DNA of 64,000 nucleotides from positions 4,129,501-4,193,500 of the forward strand of contig NZ_CP142362.1 of NCBI RefSeq assembly GCF_035918395.1. The letters run 5' to 3'. Shown here piece after piece: positions 1 through 7,808 of this stretch. The stretch comes from Mycolicibacterium sp. ND9-15. GTDB taxonomy: Bacteria > Actinomycetota > Actinomycetes > Mycobacteriales > Mycobacteriaceae. The notes beneath the pieces are model-generated. The model was given only the letters and a program-made list of their open reading frames with translations, searched no databases and was not told the origin of the DNA. Both the position numbers and the translations under genes were made by a program. How positions within the stretch are numbered: the stretch's first letter is position 1; each line of letters begins with the position of its first letter.

Positions 1-1
1 G

Positions 2-943
2 ACGAACAATCCGTGGGACACGTCGCGGTCCACCGGAGGCTCGTCGGGCGGGGCGGCGGCCGCGCTAGCCGCTGGTCTGACCGCCCTGGAGCTTGGCAGT
101 GACATCGCCGGGTCGATTCGGTTGCCGTCGAACTGGTGTGGTGTGTGTGGACACAAGCCCACCTGGGGTATCGTGCCGCAGCTCGGCCATCTACCGCCGC
201 CTCCGGGCGCGCTGTCGATCCCCGACCTCGCCGTGACGGGGCCGTTGGCACGCAATGTGACGGATCTTCAGTTGGCCCTGGACATCCTGGCGGGTCCGGC
301 GGCGAATGATGCGATCGGGTGGCGCCTCGAGCTGCCGCCGGCGCGCGCATCGACGCTGACCAAGCTGCGGGTGGCCACCTGGCTCGACGATCCGGCCTAT
401 CCTCTAGAGCGCGAGGTCGCGGTGGTGCTCGGTTCGGCGGTGACGGCGCTGGCGGATGCCGGCGCGAACCTGGTGGACGCTGCGGTGCCGGTGAGCCTGC
501 CTGAGGTGGTAGGGCTGCACATGGAGTTGCTGTACCCGTTGATGGACGCGTTGTCGGACTTACGCCACCGAGACTGGTTGCGGGCCAACGAGCGGCGCGA
601 GATGATGCGAACCCAGATGCGGAACTACTTCCGTCAAGTCGATGCGTTGCTCATGCCCGTGGCCATGGTGCCCGCCATTGCGCACGATCACCTCGAGCCG
701 ATGGCCGACCGGGTGCTGGCGCTCGCCGGTGGAACCCGTTCGTACCTGGACCTTTTCGGCTGGGTCGGCCTGCCGACCGTCGCGTACCTTCCTGCCACGG
801 CCGTGCCGGTCGGCCGCACCGCGAACGGCCTGCCCGTCGGCATACAGATCGTCGGACCGCATCTCGAGGACCGCACCACCTTGGCCGTCGCCCGCGAGAT
901 CGAACGGGAACTAGGCGGATTCGTGCCGCCTCCCGAACACTGA
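2..943 (+). CDS. Amidase (amidase signature family), 5'-truncated
   Basis: The reading frame is already open at the window edge, so this is the C-terminal 313 residues of a roughly 450-500 residue enzyme. The amidase-signature core is present: the glycine/serine loop GGSSGG (about residues 13-18), which supplies the cis-Ser, then the segment with DIAGSIR, whose Ser is the nucleophile. The catalytic Lys would lie upstream of the window. The C-terminal half keeps the usual GLPVGIQIVGPHLED motif. These enzymes hydrolyse amide bonds by a Ser-cisSer-Lys triad; the substrate cannot be inferred. The gene stops 5 bp before a convergent secreted-protein gene. Family assignment is firm, specificity unknown. 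Confidence 0.9.
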   Translation, partial: TNNPWDTSRSTGGSSGGAAAALAAGLTALELGSDIAGSIRLPSNWCGVCGHKPTWGIVPQLGHLPPPPGALSIPDLAVTGPLARNVTDLQLALDILAGPAANDAIGWRLELPPARASTLTKLRVATWLDDPAYPLEREVAVVLGSAVTALADAGANLVDAAVPVSLPEVVGLHMELLYPLMDALSDLRHRDWLRANERREMMRTQMRNYFRQVDALLMPVAMVPAIAHDHLEPMADRVLALAGGTRSYLDLFGWVGLPTVAYLPATAVPVGRTANGLPVGIQIVGPHLEDRTTLAVAREIERELGGFVPPPEH

Positions 944-948
944 CTCGG

Positions 949-1389
949 TTACAGCCGCTGCAGCTTGAACGTCCAGAACTGCATTCCCGGCGGGCCGTTG
1001 AAACACCCGACGTCATAGTGCGACTCGATGGTGCCGACCAGCGACACCTCGTCCCACGAGTAGGTCTCCCGGGTCGGAAGTACCTGGCCCGGGCAGCGCA
1101 GACCGTCGGGCACGTCGACGGTCATCGTGTAACGACCGTCGACCAGTTTGGCCTGGCCCTCGTAGTAGGCATAGAACTTCAGCCGCGGCCGCGCACTGAC
1201 ATAGACGCAGTCGAGTGGTCTGTCCGGGAGGCAGGCGGTGATGTACCACACCCACGAGGCGCGGTCGTAACGGTTCGTGAGCAGGTCGTAGTTACCCAGC
1301 GTCATCATCGCGTTGGCGGGCGCCGGCGTCACCATGCCCGCAGCGATCAGGAGCGCCGCCGCTGCGACGACGGCCTTCAAGCGCTTCAA
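949..1389 (-). CDS. Secreted mycobacterial protein of unknown function
   Basis: A 146-residue protein with a Sec signal peptide: MKRLK, a hydrophobic stretch of Ala/Leu/Ile, then a cleavage site near PANA (about residues 23-27). The mature part has four Cys (about 53, 61, 99 and 129), compatible with two disulfides. The start is a TTG chosen because GGAGGA lies 7 nt upstream. Its layout (signal peptide, small aromatic-rich domain, LPDRPLDC-type Cys segment, C-terminal beta-rich part) resembles the secreted protein at 19741-20268, so the two may be distant paralogues flanking the mce-containing operon. Function unknown. Confidence 0.75.
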   Translation of the reverse strand: MKRLKAVVAAAALLIAAGMVTPAPANAMMTLGNYDLLTNRYDRASWVWYITACLPDRPLDCVYVSARPRLKFYAYYEGQAKLVDGRYTMTVDVPDGLRCPGQVLPTRETYSWDEVSLVGTIESHYDVGCFNGPPGMQFWTFKLQRL

Positions 1390-1455
1390 CGTCGTTCCTC
1401 CATGTCCCCGCCCCGATGCTCATCAAATCACCTCGGCGAAGCACTCACGTGGCTA

Positions 1456-2844
1456 TCAGGCGATGACGGCCGCTTCTTTGCGCTCGGTGATCGGCCGGGC
1501 CAGTTCCTGTTGGTTGCAGATGCGCTGCAGCTTCTCCAAAGTCTCGTCGAGGCCGGGACCTAACGGCTTGCTGGGAGTGAACGTGGCGGGCAGGTTACGC
1601 ATGCCCTGGATCACCCCGATCGTGTCGTAATGGATGGTGCCTTCGGGATCGCACACGTAGTCGGGCATCCGGTCCAGCACGGCGGTCAGCATCGACTTGA
1701 ATACCGTCCGCGCCACGTTGGACCCAACGCAACGGTGCACACCGATGCCGAAACTGAAGTGCCGGTTGCCCTTGCGATCGAGAATGACGTCGTTCGGCTT
1801 CTCGAACACCGACGGATCACGGTTGGCCATGGCCCACGAGAGCCAGAGTCGCTCGAATCGCTTGAACTGTTGGCCCTCCACCTCGACATCCTCGGCGAAG
1901 GTCCGGCCGTCGCCGGGCGCCGGAGTGAAGAAACGCAGGAACTCCTCGGTGGCGGGCTGCAACAGGGTGTCACGCTCTCGGCTGAGCCGTTCCCGTTCAT
2001 CGGGGTGCTCGCCGAGCCATTCCAGTGCGTGCGCGGTCAGCGCGGTGGTGGTGTCGAAACCGCCACCGATGACCAGGCCCAGGTTGCCGAGGATCTCGAT
2101 GTCGGGTGCGGGCTCGCCGTCGATCCGCAACTGCAGCAGCGCGTTCACCAGCCCGGGCCGCGGATTCTCCCGGATCTCCATCATGTTGTTGATGATGTCG
2201 ATGCCCATTTCGCGGTGCTGCTCGTTGATCTTCTCGCGTTCGGGTGAGTGCTCCGGCGTGTACACCGAGGCGTGCGTGGGCTCGCTGTAGACGTTCCACT
2301 TCTTGAGTTCGATGCCCATCATCGCCAGCGTGAACACCGCGGGAACCACATTCGCGAGGTGTTCGACGAAATCGATGCGTCCCGACTCGATGTGCTCATC
2401 GAGTGCGGCGCGGGTGATCTCGTCGACGAACGGTTCCCAGCGTTTGATCGCCGCGGGCGACAGGTAGGGGTTCAGCGCGCCGCGGTAGGCGCTGTGCTCG
2501 GGTTCGTCCATCTCCAGGATGCCGCCGCGAACGACGGTGGCGCGGCTGGCCTTCGGGATCGTGATGCCTTGGAAGGGCGTTTCGCCGGTGATGTCGTGAT
2601 GGTTCGACACGGCGGGGCAGCGGGCCAGCTCGAACACCTCTTTGCTACCAGCGGCGACCCAGTGCCCGTTGTAGGTGTCGGTCCACGCCAGCGGGCACCT
2701 GGTGTGCATCTCCTCGGTGATCTTCTCGAACTGCAGCCGGTACTCCGGGGTGTGCCGGTCGAAGTGGTACCGGTTTCTCTTGCGGTCTGTCTCGAGATCG
2801 CTGTCGGCTGTTCGCGCGAGCGGCTCACCGCTGTCGATGGTCAC
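1456..2844 (-). CDS. Cytochrome P450
   Basis: A 462-residue soluble bacterial P450. The haem-ligand loop FSFGIGVHRCVG is near residues 365-376, the K-helix ExxR (EFLR) near 300, and the I-helix reads GGGFDTTTA near 260, so the usual Ala/Gly before Gly is Gly and the acid is Asp. P450s insert one oxygen atom from O2 using electrons from a ferredoxin; the neighbouring ferredoxin, 42 bp upstream, is the obvious partner. It is the last gene of a leftward operon SDR - mycofactocin-type SDR - ferredoxin - P450. Start is GTG with AGGAG 7 nt upstream. I do not assign a CYP family number. A role in hydroxylating the compound taken up by the nearby Mce system is inference from context. Confidence 0.93.
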   Translation of the reverse strand: MTIDSGEPLARTADSDLETDRKRNRYHFDRHTPEYRLQFEKITEEMHTRCPLAWTDTYNGHWVAAGSKEVFELARCPAVSNHHDITGETPFQGITIPKASRATVVRGGILEMDEPEHSAYRGALNPYLSPAAIKRWEPFVDEITRAALDEHIESGRIDFVEHLANVVPAVFTLAMMGIELKKWNVYSEPTHASVYTPEHSPEREKINEQHREMGIDIINNMMEIRENPRPGLVNALLQLRIDGEPAPDIEILGNLGLVIGGGFDTTTALTAHALEWLGEHPDERERLSRERDTLLQPATEEFLRFFTPAPGDGRTFAEDVEVEGQQFKRFERLWLSWAMANRDPSVFEKPNDVILDRKGNRHFSFGIGVHRCVGSNVARTVFKSMLTAVLDRMPDYVCDPEGTIHYDTIGVIQGMRNLPATFTPSKPLGPGLDETLEKLQRICNQQELARPITERKEAAVIA

Positions 2845-2886
2845 TGCGTGTCTCCTATTGCATTTCGGTGGCCTACGCGGCCCGTC

Positions 2887-3078
2887 TCATTCGATGATGA
2901 TGGCCTGTTCCGGGCATGAGTGCGCAGCCTCTCTCACCAGGTCCTCCTGGTCGGCGGGCACCACTTCGTTCACTGGTGACGAGTGGCCGTCGACGTCGTC
3001 GAGGACGAACGAATCGGGTGCGATCATCGCGCACAGGGTGTGCCCCTGGCAGCGTGATTGGTCCACCGAAACCTTCAC
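2887..3078 (-). CDS. [3Fe-4S] ferredoxin, P450 partner
   Basis: A 63-residue single-cluster ferredoxin. Ligand cysteines are visible at residues 10 and 16 (CQGHTLC, where the second Cys of a 4Fe motif is replaced, as in P450-associated 3Fe-4S ferredoxins) and near 55 (CPEQA). The rest is acidic, typical of this class. It starts with GTG, with AAGGAG about 7 nt upstream, and lies 18 bp after the SDR and 42 bp before the P450, so all are probably co-transcribed. Its expected role is to pass single electrons from a ferredoxin reductase, not encoded in this window, to the P450. Confidence 0.93.
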   Translation of the reverse strand: MKVSVDQSRCQGHTLCAMIAPDSFVLDDVDGHSSPVNEVVPADQEDLVREAAHSCPEQAIIIE

Positions 3079-3096
3079 CGTCGCAACTCCTTCCGC

Positions 3097-3957
3097 CTAG
3101 TTGTGGTAGTCGTACCACTTGAGGTAGCCACCCGCGTCGACGCGCAACTGCGCACCGGTGACGAAGCGAGCCTCGTCGGAGGCCAACCAGAGCACCGCAT
3201 TGCTGATGTCCTCGGGCTCGACCCACGGCACCTTCATGGCCTGCTGTACGTAGAACACCGGCTCGGCGTCCTTGAGCTCCGGCTTCTCGAGGTCGGGCCG
3301 GAACGAGCGGTACATCGGCTCGCTCTGCAGCATGTTGGTGTTGCAGTTGGTGGGATGCACGACGTTGGCCCGGATGCCGCGCGGCGCGAGCTCGGTGGCG
3401 AGGTCGTGCACGTAGGCCGACAGCGCCCGCTTTGAGTGCACGTAGGCCATGCCGCCGGGGTCGTTGCCCGGGTCGTTCTTCTGGTGGGTGTCCATCAGCG
3501 CCGCGGTGGACCCGGTCGCGATGATCGACGCACCCTCCTTGAGGTGCAGCAGCGACACCTGGATCGCGTTGATCGTTCCGATCAGGTTGGTGTTGATGAC
3601 GTCGATCCAAGCCTGAAGGGGCGGTTGGCCTTTCATCCCCGCGACGCCGGCCTGCGCGACGACGATGTCGAGCCCGCCGAGTTGGGCGATACCGTCTTCG
3701 AGCGCGGCCCTCAGCTGGGAGGCCTCGCGCACGTCCGCTTTCGCGGTGACCACGCGCTGGCCGGTCTTCTCGATGAACGCCGCGGTCTCTTCGAGATCTT
3801 CGGACGTGGCCATCGGGTAGCCGATGGTGTCGATGTTCTCGCAGAGGTCGACTGCGATGATGTCGGCGCCCTCCTCAGCCAGCCGTACCGCATGGCTCCG
3901 TCCCTGCCCGCGCGCCGCGCCGGTGACGAATGCGACCTTTCCCTGTACGCGTCCCAC
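3097..3957 (-). CDS. Mycofactocin-type SDR alcohol dehydrogenase
   Basis: A 286-residue short-chain dehydrogenase with nucleotide-binding TGAARGQG (residues 12-19) and a YVHSK active site near 170-174. The segment after beta-strand 2 (DTIGYPMATSEDLEET) matches the insertion that marks the mycofactocin-coupled SDR subfamily, whose NAD stays bound and is re-oxidised through the peptide-derived cofactor mycofactocin; carveol dehydrogenase is one member. The GTG start at 3957 is preferred over a longer frame because the family N-terminus (GRVQGKVAFVTG) begins there with a purine-rich AAGGA upstream. It probably oxidises a secondary or primary alcohol made by the P450 in the same operon. Confidence 0.88.
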   Translation of the reverse strand: MGRVQGKVAFVTGAARGQGRSHAVRLAEEGADIIAVDLCENIDTIGYPMATSEDLEETAAFIEKTGQRVVTAKADVREASQLRAALEDGIAQLGGLDIVVAQAGVAGMKGQPPLQAWIDVINTNLIGTINAIQVSLLHLKEGASIIATGSTAALMDTHQKNDPGNDPGGMAYVHSKRALSAYVHDLATELAPRGIRANVVHPTNCNTNMLQSEPMYRSFRPDLEKPELKDAEPVFYVQQAMKVPWVEPEDISNAVLWLASDEARFVTGAQLRVDAGGYLKWYDYHN

Positions 3958-3987
3958 TGAAGATCCTTTCCTTATCACTTGTCGCCA

Positions 3988-4686
3988 CTACGTGTTTCGG
4001 CCGCCGTTGACGCCCAAGATCTGTCCGGTGATGTACCCGGCCTCCTCGGAGACGAGGAACGCGCAGGCGGCAGCGATGTCTTCGGGCTTGCCGATGCGGC
4101 GCACCGGTGTCGTGTCGATGTTCTGTTGCACCACCAGATAGCCGCGTTCCTCGGACTTACGAAGCATCGGGGTGTCGATGAAGCCCGGCGGCACCGCGTT
4201 GACCGTGATGCCGCTGGGTCCGTACTCCAGGGCAAGGGACTTGGTGAGCCCATTGACCGCTGACTTGGCCGCCACATAGGGCGCCATATACGGCTGCCCG
4301 GAATGGGTGCTGGACGACGAGATGTTCACGATCCGACCCCAGCCGGCCTCGATCATGTCGGGCAGCACAGCCTGGATGCAGTGGAAGACTCCGTTGAGGT
4401 TGACGTCGATGACCCGCTGCCAGTCGTCGAACTTCAAATCCGCGAACCGCTTGAACTTCTCGAGCCCGGCGGCGTTCACGAGAACGGTGACCGGACCCAG
4501 TTGCGCGCGGATGGCGTTGAGCGCCTCGTCGACCTGAGCGCGGTCGGTCACGTCGGCGGTGTAGGCGAAGTCGGCGTCCGAGGAGTTGATGTCGAGGGTG
4601 GCGACGTGCATACCGTCGGCGCGCAAACGGTGCGCGACGGCCTGACCGATCCCGGAACCGCCTCCGGTCACGACGGCGTTCTTCAT
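3988..4686 (-). CDS. Short-chain dehydrogenase/reductase (FabG-like)
   Basis: A 232-residue classical SDR: Rossmann motif TGGGSGIG (residues 7-14), NAAG at 71-74, catalytic Ser in the NISSSST strand (about 121-127), Tyr137 and Lys141 (YVAAK). The ATG at 4686 is chosen because the family N-terminus starts there with GGCGGAGG just upstream; the longer frame adds a non-homologous tail. This is the first gene of the leftward operon leading to the P450. Likely an NAD(P)-dependent 3-hydroxyacyl or hydroxysteroid-type dehydrogenase; the substrate is unknown. The promoter candidate at 4786-4800 faces this gene. Confidence 0.9.
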   Translation of the reverse strand: MKNAVVTGGGSGIGQAVAHRLRADGMHVATLDINSSDADFAYTADVTDRAQVDEALNAIRAQLGPVTVLVNAAGLEKFKRFADLKFDDWQRVIDVNLNGVFHCIQAVLPDMIEAGWGRIVNISSSSTHSGQPYMAPYVAAKSAVNGLTKSLALEYGPSGITVNAVPPGFIDTPMLRKSEERGYLVVQQNIDTTPVRRIGKPEDIAAACAFLVSEEAGYITGQILGVNGGRNT

Positions 4687-4785
4687 GCCTCCGCCTGGCC
4701 CTCGGTCATCTTGCTCAACCTGCCCTTCGGGCGGGCGATACCCGCACGCGTGCGCGACGCCATCAAGAATCGTCCTTTCGATTAT

Positions 4786-4800
4786 GAGAACCGTACTCTC
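4786..4800 (-). promoter_or_regulatory. -10 box inside an inverted repeat, leftward operon
   Basis: Read on the minus strand, this is GAGAGTACGGTTCTC: the hexamer TACGGT (a TAnnnT -10 box) sits between half-sites GAGAG and TCTC. The flanks match the site at 30071-30090: both read TATGAGAA-N6-TCTC on the plus strand. It lies about 100 bp before the SDR start at 4686. A repressor site overlapping the promoter is the natural reading, but this is inference. Confidence 0.5.
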
Positions 4801-4927
4801 GCCTGTTGCAACTCCGCAAGACACGGGAGGCCGGCGATTCGCAATGGTGAGACGTCAGAAGCCCGATTGTCGCACGGTTATCCGCAGGCAGGGGGCGATC
4901 CCGATCATTGCCTTGAGTTCTCTCTGT

Positions 4928-4944
4928 GCGAATGTATGATTCGC
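4928..4944 (+). promoter_or_regulatory. -10 box TATGAT inside a perfect inverted repeat
   Basis: GCGAAT-GTATG-ATTCGC is a perfect 6-bp inverted repeat enclosing TATGAT (4935-4940), a near-consensus -10 box pointing toward the aldehyde dehydrogenase-mce operon. The right part TATGATTCGC resembles TAGGATTCTC at the amidohydrolase promoter (30079-30088). Confidence 0.5.
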
Positions 4945-4946
4945 CG

Positions 4947-4971
4947 GTGATGAGAATGAAGTTTCCATCAC
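4947..4971 (+). promoter_or_regulatory. Inverted repeat at the predicted transcript start
   Basis: The ends GTGATG and CATCAC are perfectly complementary over 25 bp, and the left arm continues as ATGAGAAT, the half-site seen at other island promoters. It falls just downstream of the TATGAT box, where a bound repressor would block initiation. Confidence 0.4.
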
Positions 4972-5005
4972 AGACGACAAAATCGCATTGCCACTGAGGA
5001 GGATG

Positions 5006-6496
5006 ATGCGGGAAGCGACCACCTTCTCGGGCCGACAGACTTCAGCCGGAACCATCGGCGTCGATCGCCGGTTGCTGATCGACGGACAACTGCTCGAGAC
5101 CTCCCGGACGTTTCCTTCCGTCAACCCCGCCACCGGCGAGGTGCTCGGCTACGCGCCGGACGCCACGGTCGACGACGCCGAGGCCGCCGTGGCCGCGGCG
5201 CGCCGCGCGTTCGACGAGACCGACTGGTCGACCAACACCGGCCTGCGCATCAGGTGTCTCGAGCAGTTCCACCGGGCGCTGGTCGAGCACCGCAACGAGC
5301 TTGCCGCGTTGACTGTCGCCGAGGTCGGCGCCACCGAAGCGCTCTGCCAGGGCGCGCAGCTGGACAGCCCGATAGAGATCGTGCGGTATTACGCCGAGCT
5401 GCTCAAGAGCTACCCGATGACCGAGGACCTCGGCAACATCGAGAGCCGCGGCATGCAGCACCACCGCTGGGTGGAGAAGGAAGCCGCAGGAGTGGTGGCG
5501 GCGATCATCGCCTACAACTACCCCAATCAGCTCGCGCTCGCGAAGCTGGCGCCCGCACTGGCCGCCGGCTGCACCCTGATCCTGAAATCGGCGCCGGACA
5601 CCCCGCTGATCACGCTCGCGCTGGGCGAGCTGATCGCCAACCACACCGACATCCCCGCGGGGGTGGTGAATGTGCTCAGCGGGGCCGACCCCGAGGTCGG
5701 CGCCGCGCTGACCACGAGCCCTCAGGTGGACATGGTGACGTTCACCGGTTCGACGCCGACCGGGCGCCGGATCATGGCGGCGGCCAGCGAAACCCTGAAG
5801 AAGGTCTTCCTGGAACTGGGCGGCAAGTCGGCGGCGATCGTGCTCGACGACGCCGACTTCACCACCGCCGCGCTGTTCAGCGCGTTCAGCATGGTCACCC
5901 ACGCCGGACAGGGCTGCGCGCTGACATCGCGGCTGCTGGTGCCCCGCAAGCACCACGACGAGATCGTCGAGCTGGTCAGAAACAACTTCGGTCTGGTGCG
6001 CTACGGCGATCCGGCCGCGGAAGGCACCTACATGGGGCCGCTGATCAGCAAGAAGCAGCGCGACAAGGTCGACGGGATGGTCCAGCGCGCGATCGAGGCC
6101 GGCGCGACACTGGTGACCGGCGGCGAGAAGGTCGACCCCGGCTACTTCTATACGCCGACGCTGCTGACCGATGTCGATCCGGACAGCGAGATCGCGCAGG
6201 AGGAGGTGTTCGGGCCCGTGCTCGTGGTGATCGCCTATGACGATGACGACGATGCGGTCCGGATCGCCAACAACTCCATCTACGGACTGTCGGGGGCCGT
6301 GTTCGGCAGTCAGGAGCGCGCGCTGGCGCTTGCGCGACGCATCCGCACGGGCACGTTCTCCATCAACGGCGGCAACTATTTCAGTCCTGACAGTCCGTTC
6401 GGCGGATACAAGCAGTCCGGCATCGGGCGCGAGATGGGCACGGCCGGCCTCGAGGAGTTCCTGGAGTCGAAGACGTTCGCAACGGTCGTGGGTTGA
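5006..6496 (+). CDS. NAD(P)-dependent aldehyde dehydrogenase
   Basis: A 496-residue ALDH superfamily enzyme. The general-base Glu is in FLELGGKSA (about residue 269) and the nucleophilic Cys in HAGQGCALTS (about 303); the C-terminal PFGGYKQSGIGREMG motif is intact. It oxidises an aldehyde to the carboxylic acid, the logical step after P450 and alcohol dehydrogenase action. AGGAGG occupies 4997-5002; ATG occurs at 5003 and 5006 and TTG at 4988. I take 5006 because 5003 leaves no spacing, but the exact start is uncertain. First gene of a long rightward run that continues through mceF. Confidence 0.92.
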   Translation: MREATTFSGRQTSAGTIGVDRRLLIDGQLLETSRTFPSVNPATGEVLGYAPDATVDDAEAAVAAARRAFDETDWSTNTGLRIRCLEQFHRALVEHRNELAALTVAEVGATEALCQGAQLDSPIEIVRYYAELLKSYPMTEDLGNIESRGMQHHRWVEKEAAGVVAAIIAYNYPNQLALAKLAPALAAGCTLILKSAPDTPLITLALGELIANHTDIPAGVVNVLSGADPEVGAALTTSPQVDMVTFTGSTPTGRRIMAAASETLKKVFLELGGKSAAIVLDDADFTTAALFSAFSMVTHAGQGCALTSRLLVPRKHHDEIVELVRNNFGLVRYGDPAAEGTYMGPLISKKQRDKVDGMVQRAIEAGATLVTGGEKVDPGYFYTPTLLTDVDPDSEIAQEEVFGPVLVVIAYDDDDDAVRIANNSIYGLSGAVFGSQERALALARRIRTGTFSINGGNYFSPDSPFGGYKQSGIGREMGTAGLEEFLESKTFATVVG

Positions 6497-6497
6497 G

Positions 6498-6552
6498 GCG
6501 ATGAGCGCTTGCGCCGAGTGGGGTCCACGCCGATGAGCGCTTGCGCGAAGAG
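6498..6552 (+). repeat. Two copies of an intergenic repeat (GATGAGCGCTTGCGC)
   Basis: The 15-mer GATGAGCGCTTGCGC occurs at 6500-6514 and again at 6532-6546, both in the gap between the aldehyde dehydrogenase and the CoA transferase; a third copy sits at 47655-47669 after fas. The second and third copies extend identically through CGAAGAG. The first almost touches the upstream stop codon, as the third overlaps the fas stop. It looks like a short dispersed element at gene ends. Confidence 0.6.
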
Positions 6553-6585
6553 GAGAAAGCGCCGACAGGCAGGGGAGAGACGAAC

Positions 6586-7794
6586 ATGAGCAGGCCGCTT
6601 GACGGTATCCGGGTCCTCGAAGTTGCGATGTACGGGTTCGTCCCGTCGGCGGGCGCGGTGCTGCGGGAGTGGGGCGCCGACGTCGTCAAGGTCGAGCACG
6701 CGGTGACCGGGGATCCACAGCGCGGGCTGCGGCAGACCGGGCTGCTGCGCGTCGAAGGCGACCCCAACCCCAACATCGAGCACGCCAACCGGGGCAAGCG
6801 CAGCATCGGCCTGGACATGTCGGTGCCCGAAGGAAACGAGGTGCTGAGGGAACTCGCCCGCCGCGCAGACGTCTTCCTGACCAGTTTCCTGCCGGGGCAC
6901 CGGCAGCGGTTCGGTATCGACGTCGACGACATCCGGGCGGTGAACCCCGCCATCATCTACGCCAGGGGCAGCGCGCTCGGCCCCCGCGGCGAGGAATCGG
7001 TCAAGGGCGGTTACGACATGACCGCGTTCTGGTGCCGGGCGGGCACCGCGGCGACGATCACGCCGCCCGGTACGGCGGGCATGGTCGGACCGCCGGGGCC
7101 GGCCTACGGCGACACGATCTCGGGCACGAATCTGGCCGGCGGGATCGCCGCGGCACTGCTGAAGCGTGAGCGCACCGGCGAGCCGTCGGTGGTCGACGTC
7201 TCCCTGCTCGGTAGCGGGCTGTGGTCGCTCGGGCACACGGTCGCACTGACCAAACACCTGGGACAGCGCATGGAGGCTTTCCCGCCGGGGGTGCACGGGT
7301 CGCCGATCAACCCGCTCGTCGGGCTGTACCCGACCGCCGACGACCGCTACATCTCATTCGTGATGATGCAGCCCACCAAGTTCTGGGCCGACGTCTGTAA
7401 GCACATGGGTCTCGACGAACTCGCCGACGATCCGCGCTTCGCCACCGTGGAATCGATCGCGGAGAACACCGAGGCGGCGGCGGAAATTCTCTCCGAGACG
7501 ATGTCGAAGCGTCCGCTCGCGGAGTGGAGCGAGCGGTTCGCGACGCTGCTCGGGCCATGGGCTCCGGTGCAGGACACCCTGCAGGCCGTGGAGGACGCGC
7601 AGATCCGGGCCAACGAGTACCTGGTACAGGCGGGGGAGCTCGAACTGGTCGCCAACCCGGTCCAGTTTGATGTCAGCGCGCCCCAAACCGGCCCCGCGCC
7701 CGGATTCGCCGAGCAAACTGACGAAATATTGCTGGAACTCGGCTTGGATTGGGATCGCATCATCGAGCTCAAGACGGCCGGCGCCGTCACCTAG
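6586..7794 (+). CDS. CaiB/BaiF-type (family III) CoA transferase
   Basis: A 402-residue member of the family III CoA transferases. The N-terminus MSRPLDGIRVLEVA, the WGADVVKVEH strand and the NRGKRSIGLDMSVPEG segment are family hallmarks. The position of the catalytic Asp, after the YARGSALGPRG segment, reads KGGYDMTAFWCRAG, so an Asp is present. The enzyme moves CoA between carboxylic acids or racemises 2-methylacyl-CoA (the AMACR branch of the family); either would fit degradation of a branched side chain. ATG at 6586 has AGGGGAGAG upstream. It is 89 bp after the aldehyde dehydrogenase and 14 bp before the next gene. Confidence 0.88.
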   Translation: MSRPLDGIRVLEVAMYGFVPSAGAVLREWGADVVKVEHAVTGDPQRGLRQTGLLRVEGDPNPNIEHANRGKRSIGLDMSVPEGNEVLRELARRADVFLTSFLPGHRQRFGIDVDDIRAVNPAIIYARGSALGPRGEESVKGGYDMTAFWCRAGTAATITPPGTAGMVGPPGPAYGDTISGTNLAGGIAAALLKRERTGEPSVVDVSLLGSGLWSLGHTVALTKHLGQRMEAFPPGVHGSPINPLVGLYPTADDRYISFVMMQPTKFWADVCKHMGLDELADDPRFATVESIAENTEAAAEILSETMSKRPLAEWSERFATLLGPWAPVQDTLQAVEDAQIRANEYLVQAGELELVANPVQFDVSAPQTGPAPGFAEQTDEILLELGLDWDRIIELKTAGAVT

Positions 7795-7808
7795 TCGAAA
7801 GACAGTCC

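Larger units (their letters stand above)
4687..5005. other. Divergent promoter region between two catabolic operons
   Basis: No gene is supported in these 319 bp, which separate the leftward SDR/P450 operon from the rightward aldehyde dehydrogenase-mce operon. The stretch is more AT-rich than its flanks and contains three inverted repeats, annotated separately (4786-4800, 4928-4944, 4947-4971), two of them wrapped around -10-like hexamers. Confidence 0.7.
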
